Below, one piece after another: positions 23,690 to 31,781 of a stretch of DNA of 36,403 nucleotides. Below the pieces are notes generated by a model that made no database searches, was not told the origin of the DNA, and saw only the letters and a program-made list of their open reading frames with translations. The translations under genes and the position numbers were made by a program. Each line of letters starts with the position of its first letter. Position 1 is the first letter of the stretch. Origin of the DNA: JANYBV01 sp043763155. Its GTDB lineage: Bacteria; Pseudomonadota; Alphaproteobacteria; Rickettsiales; SXRF01. Location of the stretch: positions 1 to 36,403 of the forward strand of contig JAYULW010000009.1 in assembly GCA_043763155.1 (NCBI GenBank), in the 5' to 3' direction.

Positions 23690-23707
23690 CGGCTAATCAG
23701 CCGGTTT
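23690..23707 (+). terminator. Small hairpin with T-run after tRNA-Thr
   Basis: CGGCT-AATC-AGCCG (23690-23703) is followed by GTTTT. It may end the tRNA transcript. It also sits five bases before the start codon of the histidine kinase, where it would mask the ribosome-binding region. Confidence 0.45.
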
Positions 23708-23711
23708 TCCT

Positions 23712-25631
23712 ATGGCCGTCCAAAGCGCCGCCTATCAATACCTCAAATCTATGCTCGACAATATTGCCGACCCTATCTTCGTGAAAGATAAGGAGCATCG
23801 CTGGGTGGATGGCAACCGCGCCTTCTGGGAGCTTATGGGCGGCGCGCCGGAAACTTTCCTTGGCAAAACCGATTATGATTTCTTCCCCAAAGCAGAAGCC
23901 GACGTCTTCTGGCAAAAGGACAATGAAGTATTCCAAAGCCGCCAAACCGTCATCAACGAAGAATACCTGACTGACCGCAACGGCGTGCAGCACGTCATCT
24001 CCACCAAGAAGACATTGTTTTTAAATGAACATGGCCAGGAAGTACTGGTTGGCATCGTGCGCGACATCACCAAGGAAAAAGAACTCGACCGCCTCAAAAG
24101 CCAGATGGCCGCCGATGCTGTGCAGCAAAAAGAACAGCAGCGGCGCATGTTTGAAACCGCCCTTTCCAACACCGCCGACTCGAACTACGTGTTCGACTTA
24201 GAGGGCCGCTTCATCTACATCAACAAAGCCCTGCACAACCCCACCGGCGCAACCCAGACTAGCTTCATCGGCCACAACTTCTTAGAACTCGGCTACCCGC
24301 CCGAACTTGCAGCCCGCATGCAGGACCAGCTTCAGCACGTCATCAACACCAAGGAAACGCTGCGCGATGAAACTCCCTATGTGCGCGGCGCAGGCATGCG
24401 TGCGTACGAATATATCTTCAAACCCGTCATCGGCGAAAATGGTGTCGTGGAAGCCGTCGCAGGCTCCACCCGCGACATCACCGATTTCAAGGAAGCCAAC
24501 CGCCGCAAAGACGAATTCCTCGCCATGCTCGCTCATGAATTGCGTAATCCACTTGCCCCCATCAGCAACGCCATGCACGTCATGAAATCCTCTGGCAACG
24601 AAAAAATCCGCGAAGAAGCCGCACAGCTCGTTGACCGCCAGATCATCCACATGACCCATCTGCTGAATGACTTGCTCGACGTTTCCCGCGTCACCCTCGG
24701 CAAAATCCAGCTTCGCCCCCAGCGCGTAAGCTTGCGCGACATTATCACCATGGCGGCCGAAAGCGTGCAGCCCCTCATCGCTGAAAAAGGCCAAACGTTG
24801 GAAATCGCCATCCCCGAAAACCCCATCTGGCTCAATGCCGACCCCACCCGCCTGTCGCAAGTATTCAGCAACCTGCTAAACAACGCCGCCAAATACACCC
24901 AAAACGCCGGGCAAATCCATATTACCGCCGAAGAAGACAAGCTCGGCCTCACCATCCATATCCGCGACAACGGCATCGGAATCCCAAGCGAAATGCAGCC
25001 GCATATCTTCGAACTTTTCGCACAGGCCGATAGCTCCATGGAACGCTCTTACGGCGGCCTCGGCATCGGCCTGACACTTGTCAAAAGCTTGGTGGAAATG
25101 CACAAAGGCACCGTATCCGTCACCAGCGAAGGCAAAGGCAAGGGCAGCCTTTTTACCATCCGCCTGCCCATCCAGTTTGCGCCCCAGGCCGAAACCACTG
25201 CTGAAAAAACCGAAGCCCCCAGCGGCGCCCACCACCGCATTCTTATCGTTGATGATAATGAAGCCTCCGCCAAAACGCTGGGCTGGACACTGGAAATCCT
25301 CGGCCACGACATCCGCCTTGCCCATGACGGCCAGCAGGCATTAAGCATCGCCGAAAACTATAAGCCCAACGTGGTACTGCTCGATATTGGCCTGCCCGGC
25401 ATGAACGGCTACGAAATCTGCCGCGCCCTGCGCCAAAACCCCGCGCTCGCCAACACCGCCATCATCGCCCAAACCGGCTGGAGCCAGAAAGAACACCGCG
25501 ACCGCTCCAAAGAAGCAGGCTTCGACCACCACCTCGTCAAACCCATCCACATGGAAACCCTGCAAGAGCTATTACAACAACTCGAAAAGTCTGGTAGGCT
25601 TGCCTCCACCTCCATCCGTGAAGCAAGCTGA
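23712..25631 (+). CDS. Cytosolic hybrid sensor histidine kinase (PAS-PAS-HK-REC)
   Basis: A 639-residue signalling protein without membrane segments. Order: PAS 1 (~residues 8-120, with GKTDYDFFP), PAS 2 (~140-265, ending VAGSTRDITDFKE), and the dimerisation helix with FLAMLAHELRNPLAPI (phospho-acceptor His275). The ATPase domain follows, with NLLNNAAKYT, DNGIGIP and GGLGIGLTLVK, then a C-terminal receiver domain with LIVDDNEAS, phospho-acceptor Asp558 in LLDIGLPGMNG and Lys in HLVKPIH. All catalytic residues are present. It probably senses an internal signal through PAS 1, whose type often binds small ligands. There is no partner regulator nearby, so the output must go through a phosphotransfer protein elsewhere. 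No Shine-Dalgarno sequence precedes ATG 23712. Confidence 0.92.
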   Translation: MAVQSAAYQYLKSMLDNIADPIFVKDKEHRWVDGNRAFWELMGGAPETFLGKTDYDFFPKAEADVFWQKDNEVFQSRQTVINEEYLTDRNGVQHVISTKKTLFLNEHGQEVLVGIVRDITKEKELDRLKSQMAADAVQQKEQQRRMFETALSNTADSNYVFDLEGRFIYINKALHNPTGATQTSFIGHNFLELGYPPELAARMQDQLQHVINTKETLRDETPYVRGAGMRAYEYIFKPVIGENGVVEAVAGSTRDITDFKEANRRKDEFLAMLAHELRNPLAPISNAMHVMKSSGNEKIREEAAQLVDRQIIHMTHLLNDLLDVSRVTLGKIQLRPQRVSLRDIITMAAESVQPLIAEKGQTLEIAIPENPIWLNADPTRLSQVFSNLLNNAAKYTQNAGQIHITAEEDKLGLTIHIRDNGIGIPSEMQPHIFELFAQADSSMERSYGGLGIGLTLVKSLVEMHKGTVSVTSEGKGKGSLFTIRLPIQFAPQAETTAEKTEAPSGAHHRILIVDDNEASAKTLGWTLEILGHDIRLAHDGQQALSIAENYKPNVVLLDIGLPGMNGYEICRALRQNPALANTAIIAQTGWSQKEHRDRSKEAGFDHHLVKPIHMETLQELLQQLEKSGRLASTSIREAS

Positions 25632-25637
25632 TATTCC

Positions 25638-27125
25638 ATGAAAAAAGTTCTCGTCGTCATCTTGGCATATAACGCCAGCCAGCATATCGCCAAGCTGCTC
25701 GCCCGTATCCCCGCCGGTTTATTTTCGCCGCAAGCGGGCTTCACCTGCGACATCCTGCTGCTCGACGACGCCTCCCCCGACGACACGCTGGAGCGCGCCC
25801 GCGAATACGTCACCCACCATGCGCTCCCCATCCGCCTCCTCAAAAATCCCGTAAACCAGCGCTACGGCGGCAACCAGAAAATCGGCTACACCTACGCCAT
25901 CCAGAATGGCTACGACATCGCCCTCATGCTCCACGGCGACGGCCAGTACCCGCCGGAAATGATCCAGGATCTCATCACCCCGCTCCTGAACAACGAGGCC
26001 GACGCCGTGCTCGGCTCGCGCATGCTCACCAAAAGCGCCGCCCTCGAAGGCGGCATGCCCAAATACAAATTCGTGGGCAATATCGTACTCACCAAAATCC
26101 AGAATATCATGCTCGGCTCCAACCTCTCCGAGTTCCATACGGGCTTCCGCGCTTATTCACTGGCCGCCCTCAAAACTTTGCCCTACACCCATAATTCCAA
26201 CGATTTCGATTTCGATACCGATATTCTAATCCAGTTTATCCTGAGCGGAAAACGCATCCGCGAAATCGCTATTCCCACTCATTACGGCGACGAGGTCTGC
26301 CACGTAAACGGCATCAAATACGCCTATCAGGTCGTGCGTAATTCGCTTCTGGCGCGCTGCCAGCCGCTTGGTATTTTCTACCACGCCAAGTTCGACTTTG
26401 AATCCGCAACCGACACAACCCTGCGCTATCAGGACAAAACCGCTTTTAAAAGCAGCCAGTCATGGGCCATAGATAAAATCCCCGCCAACACCACCCTGCT
26501 GGAAATCAAACACGGCACCGACCTGCACGTCACCCGCGCCCTAAGCGCTAAGGGCTGCACCACCCATGTCATCGCCGCCGGCAATCTGGGCGACCTGCCC
26601 GCAAAAACCCAGTCCCGCAAAGCCGACCCCGCCGCAGGCATCACCCTCACTCCGCAGGAATCGGCGGTAAATGCCATACTGATGCTCGACGTCATAGACC
26701 ATGTGGCCAACCCCGAAGCCTGTATGGCGCAACTTCACGCCCAACTGCAAGAATCCATACCCCAATGCTACATCACCACCGGCAATATCGGCTTTTTCGT
26801 AGTGCGCCTGAGCCTGCTTTTCGGGCAGTTCAATTATGGCAAGCACGGCATCCTCGACCGCACCCACACGCGCCTTTTCACCTTCGCAAGCCTGCGCCGT
26901 GTGCTGGAAATGCACGGCTACCAGATTGAAACCATGGAAGGCATTCCCGCCCCCTTCCCACTTGCGCTGAAAAGGCAGTGGCTGGCGCGTTGCCTGCTGC
27001 GCCTGAACAGCCTGCTCATCCGCATCAATAAATCGTGGTTCTCATACCAGATTGCAATCATTGCCCGGCCCATGCCCACGCTCGACCAGCTCATCACCAA
27101 CGCAACCGCCAGCGAAAAACCCTAG
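25638..27125 (+). CDS. GT2 glycosyltransferase fused to a degenerate methyltransferase-like domain
   Basis: Residues 1-~235 form a family 2 glycosyltransferase of the dolichyl/polyprenyl-phosphate-mannose synthase kind. It starts LVVILAYNAS, has LLLDDASPDDT and the metal-binding LHGDGQYPPEM, then FHTGFRAYS. Residues ~265-470 resemble a class I methyltransferase: LDVIDHVANPEACMAQL (350-366) and the tail HTRLFTFASLRRVLEMHGY are typical. However, the SAM-binding loop that should read like L-D-x-G-C-G-x-G is LLEIKHGT (287-294), without the glycines. Methyl transfer is therefore doubtful and the domain may be structural. It starts six bases after the kinase gene and its stop overlaps that of the convergent GT-C gene. 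Confidence 0.85.
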   Translation: MKKVLVVILAYNASQHIAKLLARIPAGLFSPQAGFTCDILLLDDASPDDTLERAREYVTHHALPIRLLKNPVNQRYGGNQKIGYTYAIQNGYDIALMLHGDGQYPPEMIQDLITPLLNNEADAVLGSRMLTKSAALEGGMPKYKFVGNIVLTKIQNIMLGSNLSEFHTGFRAYSLAALKTLPYTHNSNDFDFDTDILIQFILSGKRIREIAIPTHYGDEVCHVNGIKYAYQVVRNSLLARCQPLGIFYHAKFDFESATDTTLRYQDKTAFKSSQSWAIDKIPANTTLLEIKHGTDLHVTRALSAKGCTTHVIAAGNLGDLPAKTQSRKADPAAGITLTPQESAVNAILMLDVIDHVANPEACMAQLHAQLQESIPQCYITTGNIGFFVVRLSLLFGQFNYGKHGILDRTHTRLFTFASLRRVLEMHGYQIETMEGIPAPFPLALKRQWLARCLLRLNSLLIRINKSWFSYQIAIIARPMPTLDQLITNATASEKP

Positions 27126-28774
27126 TCGCTCTGCACCTGCACCGGCGGCGGGAAAAGGTCCAGTATGTTAGGTGTGGTTACGCCATCAGGCAGGGCTTCT
27201 TCCGGCGCACCCGGAACCGTGGGCGGCGCAGTGGGGTCCAGCGGCCCGATCACGCTTAAAATAAAACGCTCCATCAAACCCTCGGACGTATGCACCCGCA
27301 TCATCGTGTAGCCCTCGATCTGCAGCAGCCGCCAGCTACTGATGATATACACCTTCTGTGTTTTGGCTTTTTCCAGCACCTCAGGCATCACATTATTATA
27401 TTGCACCATGCAGCTATCCTGAAAAATGCCCCAGATGGTATACGTAGATACGCGGTTTTGGCCCACGATCCAAAACGGCACGCCCGGCAGGTAGCTCATC
27501 AGCGAGCTGGTACCGAAGCATACCAGCGACGCGGGCGGCGGCGTGTCATAGCCATTTTTATGCAAGTACTCCGCCATGTCGCGGCTGCCGCTGAAAGAAT
27601 AATAATAGCTATCATGGTGCATCAGGAACGCCGAATACAACCCAATGCCCAACACGAACACATAACAATAGCTAAGCCCGCTGCGCAAACGCCGCTCAAA
27701 CTGCGCAAACGGCTGCCGCGCATCACCCGTTTCATGATAATAAAACCACAACGTCCAGATGATAAACACCGTAAACAACCCGCTATGCCACAAGCCGCCG
27801 AAATATACGAAGGTGAAGAAAAGCGCGAACCACCCAAACCATACCGCCATGAACCACAGCCACCGCGAACCCCATAAGCGCCATACCACAAACGTCAGCA
27901 GCGCGCTGCCCGGTAGCAACATCAGCAACCCCAGATAGGGAACCCCCTCAAGAAAATAAAACATGTTATCGAGGGCATGCCAGTGCGTTACTGATAAAAA
28001 CGCCACGCGAACATGTTTGATCATCGCATCGGTATAAAAATGCCGCTTGCGATAGAAAGACTGCATATTGCCCAGCCCGTCCCATGGCAGCAGCAGCATA
28101 ACCGTAATCAGCGCGCACACGCCAATGAACGCAAACAGCGGCGCATATTCCTTAAACCAGCCGGGCTTCTTGCGGCACTCAAGAAAATACCACAGCGTAA
28201 GCAACGCCACCGACAGCATCACAAAACATTCGCACAAGCACAAAAGCCCCAGCATCCCCGCATAGCGCTTACGCTGCACATGGCGCTCAGGATAGGTAAT
28301 GGCCAGCGCGAACATGATCATGATCATCATCATGTACCCGCGCGCAACCACCGCATACTGGTGCGACATAAACATGGAAAGCACGAAAAAGAACCGCATC
28401 CATATCGAAAACGGCGAGCGGAATATCAGCATCCATGCCACGCACATGGCAAACAGCGTATTGATCACCTGCATCGTAAATACAGGAAACCCAAGCCGCG
28501 CAAACGGAAACAGCACCGAAAACCATAACGGCGGATGCCCGGTGTAAGAGAAGTAATGCAGGAAATCATGCAGGTTCGTTTCCCGCGCCATCACCCATGG
28601 GTCGCCCTCGTCGCCCCAGATATCATGGTGGAAAACGCTAAAAGTCACCACCGCGCAATAAAACACGAACACGGCCATGTTCAAATGTTTCCAGTCGCGC
28701 GCTTTGCCGGTAAACGGTCCTTTGGCAAAAATATTCAGCGAGGAAATTTTCAGGCGGTGCAGAGTAAGGGTCAT
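27122..28774 (-). CDS. GT-C / GT39-like membrane glycosyltransferase
   Basis: This 550-residue protein has about ten or more membrane helices. The first periplasmic loop holds HDIWGDEGDPWVMAR followed by YTGHPPLWFSVL, the Asp-Glu and H-P-P-L pattern of GT39/ArnT/RgtB-like enzymes that use polyprenyl-phosphate sugars. The C-terminal ~130 residues form a periplasmic domain with a Pro-rich tail. The convergent neighbour encodes a polyprenyl-phosphate sugar synthase-like GT2, the enzyme type that makes such donors. The acceptor is unknown. A possible -10 TATACT lies at 28841-28846 on the minus strand. There is no obvious ribosome-binding site at ATG 28774. Confidence 0.82.
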   Translation of the reverse strand: MTLTLHRLKISSLNIFAKGPFTGKARDWKHLNMAVFVFYCAVVTFSVFHHDIWGDEGDPWVMARETNLHDFLHYFSYTGHPPLWFSVLFPFARLGFPVFTMQVINTLFAMCVAWMLIFRSPFSIWMRFFFVLSMFMSHQYAVVARGYMMMIMIMFALAITYPERHVQRKRYAGMLGLLCLCECFVMLSVALLTLWYFLECRKKPGWFKEYAPLFAFIGVCALITVMLLLPWDGLGNMQSFYRKRHFYTDAMIKHVRVAFLSVTHWHALDNMFYFLEGVPYLGLLMLLPGSALLTFVVWRLWGSRWLWFMAVWFGWFALFFTFVYFGGLWHSGLFTVFIIWTLWFYYHETGDARQPFAQFERRLRSGLSYCYVFVLGIGLYSAFLMHHDSYYYSFSGSRDMAEYLHKNGYDTPPPASLVCFGTSSLMSYLPGVPFWIVGQNRVSTYTIWGIFQDSCMVQYNNVMPEVLEKAKTQKVYIISSWRLLQIEGYTMMRVHTSEGLMERFILSVIGPLDPTAPPTVPGAPEEALPDGVTTPNILDLFPPPVQVQSD

Positions 28775-28910
28775 GGCAATATGCCCGCAGCGTTAGCAGC
28801 CATCCGTACATTACCCCGATCCATTCGCACCCATCTTCTTAGTATAGCGTTACATAAATGGGAACATACGTCACTTCGCCCAACGATTCCACAGGCTTCT
28901 GGCAAGCCAA

Positions 28911-28950
28911 TAAAAAAGCCGCCCGGAAACAATAAGGGGCGGCTTTCTTA
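28911..28950 (-). terminator. Terminator of the copper-storage gene
   Basis: A 10-bp stem AAAGCCGCCC (28916-28925) with GGGCGGCTTT (28938-28947) is followed on the minus strand by a T-run. A plus-strand TTTCTT tail makes it potentially bidirectional. Confidence 0.85.
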
Positions 28951-28975
28951 ATACAGAAAAAAGATGTGTGGGCGC

Positions 28976-29329
28976 TTAAGCGGCTTTTTTCTGCTGGCTC
29001 ATGGTGCGGCAGCTTGCAGCGCAAGCGCGGCAAGTTTCGGCGCAAGCGCGCATGATGTCGCCGCCAATCGCATCGCACGACACCGCGCACGCATCGCACA
29101 CATCCGCGCAAGCGTTGCACTCCACCATATGCATGGCCGAGCGGCGCGTCATAAAGTCCGCCGCCGTCTGGCATGCCTGTATGCAATCGGTCATGATTTT
29201 GACGTGTTCCGGCACCACATGCCTGCCGCCTTGCTGCAGGCAATGGTTGAACAGCGTTTCAATACATTCGGTGCGGCATTCCCAGCATTGGGCGATCGCC
29301 GATTGCAGGCTCCAAGTGGCTTGCGTCAT
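28976..29329 (-). CDS. Csp3-like four-helix-bundle copper storage protein (DUF326)
   Basis: The protein has 117 residues with 15 Cys arranged along helices, e.g. CIQACQTAAD, ECNACADVCDACAVSCD and RACAETCRACAASC. This spacing is that of the four-helix bundles of the Csp/DUF326 family, where Cys line the core and bind many Cu(I) ions. There is no Tat or Sec signal, so it fits the cytosolic Csp3 type. The frame extends to 29461, but ATG 29329 has AAAGA nine bases upstream and matches the family N-terminus (MTQATW). His and Met residues near the bundle ends fit copper entry. It is divergent from the PhyH-like gene, with an inverted repeat between them. Confidence 0.88.
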   Translation of the reverse strand: MTQATWSLQSAIAQCWECRTECIETLFNHCLQQGGRHVVPEHVKIMTDCIQACQTAADFMTRRSAMHMVECNACADVCDACAVSCDAIGGDIMRACAETCRACAASCRTMSQQKKAA

Positions 29330-29383
29330 AAAAACCATTCTTTGCAATTGGTTACTTGATATAATGGCCAAAATTCTAATGAG

Positions 29384-29406
29384 CCGTATATAATTTTTCC
29401 ATACGG
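29384..29406. promoter_or_regulatory. Inverted repeat CCGTAT-N11-ATACGG in the copper-storage promoter region
   Basis: A perfect 6-bp dyad with an AT-rich 11-bp centre that contains TATAAT lies 55 bases upstream of the copper-storage ATG. It looks like a dimeric repressor or MerR-type site. Which regulator binds cannot be told. Confidence 0.45.
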
Positions 29407-29425
29407 AATCCCTGCAATAATTGAG

Positions 29426-29454
29426 TTGAGCAAAAGCCCCTGAGCGGTTAACAT
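29426..29454 (+). promoter_or_regulatory. Candidate promoter of the phyH-obgE-proBA operon
   Basis: TTGAGC (29426-29431) and TAACAT (29449-29454), with four of six consensus bases each, are 17 bases apart and end 29 bases before the first start codon of the operon. Confidence 0.35.
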
Positions 29455-29483
29455 GCCGCAATCAAGATAAAACAGAGACTTAT

Positions 29484-30389
29484 ATGAGCACCACCACAGC
29501 ACGCGCCGAAGCGCCCGCGCAACCCATTACCTTCGCTGAACTTTGCAGCAAAGCCTTCTGGCAGCAGCGCTTCCCCGAACTGGCCATGGAAACAAAACCG
29601 AAGCAATCCTTCACCAAGCCGAAACAATCGCTGGAGCGCATCGGCGCGCGCATGGCCAAAGACGGCTATTTCGGCGACGCCGACGCAATCCTCGCGCGTC
29701 ACGCGCCCCTGATCGCCGACGCCGTAAAGCGCTGCGTCAGCATGGGCCTTCCCCCCGTGTTCGTTTTCCTGTTCGACGAACCGTGGGAATGCTACCACCG
29801 CTTAAAGCCCGTCATCGCCAGCATCCTCGGCGACGAATATAAACTCCTGCCCGACTTCTGGGTATGGCATGTAGACCCCGCCAAAGCGCAAAGCGGCTGG
29901 ACCCCCCACCGCGACAAAGGCTATTGGTCGCTCGCCCCCGACGGCACGCCGCTGTCCCTAACACTGTGGATTCCGCTCACCGACGCCAACACCATGAACA
30001 GCTGCATCTACATGGTGCCCGCGCACATGGACCCGACATACGGCACACCGCGCGACAAAGAACACATTGCCCCGTACCACGGCGTGCGCGCCCTGCCCGC
30101 AAAACCCGGCGAATATCTCTGCTGGAACCAGGCCGTATTCCACTGGGGTTCCCCCGCCAGCGAATTCGCAAGCGAACCCCGCATCAGCATGGCGCTGGAA
30201 TTCCAGCGCGGCGGCATCGGCGAATTCAACTCGCCACTCTTACCATCGGAGCCATACCCCGATTTCACTTTCCGCCTCCAGCTCATCGCAAAACAAATCC
30301 TGCAATACCAGCACATGTACGGCTTCTCGCAGGAACTTTGCAACCTCGCCACATACATTTTGAATACGACAGGTCAACAAGCACAATGA
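29484..30389 (+). CDS. Phytanoyl-CoA dioxygenase (PhyH) family protein
   Basis: A 301-residue Fe(II)/2-oxoglutarate-dependent oxygenase. The metal triad is visible: His and Asp in TPHRDKGYWSL and the distal His in AVFHWGSPAS. The Arg in EPRISMALEF would bind 2-oxoglutarate. The double-stranded beta-helix core is complete. The substrate cannot be read from the sequence, since members act on acyl-CoAs, ectoine, halogenated compounds and more. It is the first gene of an operon and its TGA overlaps the obgE ATG (ATGA), an unexpected partner for a ribosome-assembly GTPase. Confidence 0.85.
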   Translation: MSTTTARAEAPAQPITFAELCSKAFWQQRFPELAMETKPKQSFTKPKQSLERIGARMAKDGYFGDADAILARHAPLIADAVKRCVSMGLPPVFVFLFDEPWECYHRLKPVIASILGDEYKLLPDFWVWHVDPAKAQSGWTPHRDKGYWSLAPDGTPLSLTLWIPLTDANTMNSCIYMVPAHMDPTYGTPRDKEHIAPYHGVRALPAKPGEYLCWNQAVFHWGSPASEFASEPRISMALEFQRGGIGEFNSPLLPSEPYPDFTFRLQLIAKQILQYQHMYGFSQELCNLATYILNTTGQQAQ

Positions 30390-31432
30390 AATTCCTAGAC
30401 GAAGCTAAAATCTACATCCGCAGCGGCGACGGCGGCAAAGGCTGCATGAGCTTCCGCCGCGAAAAATTCATTCCCCTCGGTGGCCCCGACGGCGGCAACG
30501 GCGGCCGTGGCGGCAGCGTAATCATCGAGTGTGTCAGCGGCCTGAACACCCTGATTGATTTCCGCTACCAGCAACATTTCAAAGCCAAAAAAGGCGAGCA
30601 TGGCATGGGCAGCAACTGCACCGGCGAAAGCGCCGACGACATGGTCATCCAGCTCCCCATCGGCACGCAAGTATTCGCCGACGACCGCAAAACCCTGATT
30701 GCCGATCTCACCCGCCCCGGCCAACGCATCATCATCGCCGAAGGCGGCAAGGGCGGCCTCGGCAATGCCTGCTTCAAAACCTCCACCCACCAGTCCCCCC
30801 GCATCACCACCCCCGGCGGCGAAGGCGAAGAAAAATGGTTGTGGCTGCGCTTAAAGCTCATGTCCGACGCTGGCCTTCTGGGCATGCCCAACGCTGGCAA
30901 ATCCACCTTCCTTGCCGCAGTCAGCCGCGCCAAACCCAAAATCGCCGACTACCCTTTCACCACCCTCGCCCCGCAATTGGGCGTGGTGTATGTGGACAAT
31001 CAGGAATTCGTACTGGCAGACATCCCCGGCCTCATAGAAGGCGCCTCCGAAGGCGTGGGCCTCGGCCTCAAATTCCTGGGCCACGTCGAACGCGCAGGTC
31101 TGTTATTGCACCTCATTGATGGCACGCAGGAAGACGTGGTGAGCGCCTACAAAACCATCCGCAAAGAACTCAAGATATACAGCGCCGAGCTTTACAAAAA
31201 GCCCGAACTGGTCGTGCTGAATAAATGCGACGCGCTCGACGAAGACGAGATCAAGGAGAAATCCGCCGCCCTCAAGAAAGCCTGCAAAACCAAAGTCTGG
31301 AACATGTCCGGCGTCACCGGCGACGGCGTAAAAGAAGTGCTGCGCGAAATGATGAAAACCATTTCCGACGAACGCGGCAAGCGCCTCGAAGCCCAATTCC
31401 CCACCGAATCGCGGTTTACACAAGCGCCATGA
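30386..31432 (+). CDS. obgE: Obg family GTPase ObgE/CgtA
   Basis: A 348-residue GTPase that helps assemble the 50S ribosomal subunit and links growth to the stringent response. The N-terminal Obg domain is Gly-rich (SGDGGKGCMSFRREKFIPLG, GGPDGGNGGRGG, GGKGGLGN). The G domain has G1 GMPNAGKST, G2 YPFTTL, G3 DIPGLIEGASEGVGLG and G4 NKCD. It lacks a C-terminal extension, as many alphaproteobacterial forms do. It normally sits after rplU-rpmA, but here it lies in an operon with a PhyH-like gene and proBA. That obgE-proB-proA order is common in alphaproteobacteria. It overlaps both neighbours by four bases. Confidence 0.97.
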   Translation: MKFLDEAKIYIRSGDGGKGCMSFRREKFIPLGGPDGGNGGRGGSVIIECVSGLNTLIDFRYQQHFKAKKGEHGMGSNCTGESADDMVIQLPIGTQVFADDRKTLIADLTRPGQRIIIAEGGKGGLGNACFKTSTHQSPRITTPGGEGEEKWLWLRLKLMSDAGLLGMPNAGKSTFLAAVSRAKPKIADYPFTTLAPQLGVVYVDNQEFVLADIPGLIEGASEGVGLGLKFLGHVERAGLLLHLIDGTQEDVVSAYKTIRKELKIYSAELYKKPELVVLNKCDALDEDEIKEKSAALKKACKTKVWNMSGVTGDGVKEVLREMMKTISDERGKRLEAQFPTESRFTQAP

Positions 31433-31770
31433 CCGACAATCATCAACACATCTTGCAGCAGCTGGCCAATGGCGTGAACCCGATCACCGGCCAGCCTTTG
31501 CCTGATACCTCGCCCTATAATCACCCCGATGTGATACGCGCCCTCTTCTCCGCGCTCCAGCATAAACCTGCGCAGGCCAAGAAAGCAGCGCCCACACGCA
31601 ACGGCATGCCATGGTCAGACGAAGAGCGTGAAGCCATTATGGATAGCTACCGTTCCGGCTCAACTCTGAAAGAAATCGCTGCAGAACATCTGCGCACGAC
31701 TGGCGCCATTCATTCCGAATTGGTAAAATGCGGCGTATTCCGCGAAAGCGAAGAACTGACTCCACCTTGA
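31429..31770 (+). CDS. Small protein with a helix-turn-helix-like C-terminus
   Basis: A 113-residue protein between obgE and proB. The C-terminal half, from MPWSDEEREAIMDSYRSG to LKEIAAEHLRTTGAIHSELV, looks like a Myb/SANT-like or gcrA-type helix-turn-helix that tests for patterned DNA. The N-terminus includes HILQQLANGVNPITGQPLP, a motif I have seen only loosely in alphaproteobacterial small proteins. The start ATG 31429 overlaps the obgE stop (ATGA), and the stop overlaps a possible TTG start of proB. DNA binding is an inference from the motif. The name of the family is not known to me. Confidence 0.7.
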   Translation: MTDNHQHILQQLANGVNPITGQPLPDTSPYNHPDVIRALFSALQHKPAQAKKAAPTRNGMPWSDEEREAIMDSYRSGSTLKEIAAEHLRTTGAIHSELVKCGVFRESEELTPP

Positions 31771-31781
31771 ATAATCCCAAC

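Noticed and set aside
23609..23791. 60-residue plus-strand ORF starting inside tRNA-Thr
   Set aside because: Its first residues (GSGVRIPSTAPF) are the translated 3' half of the tRNA, and it runs into the kinase gene in another frame.
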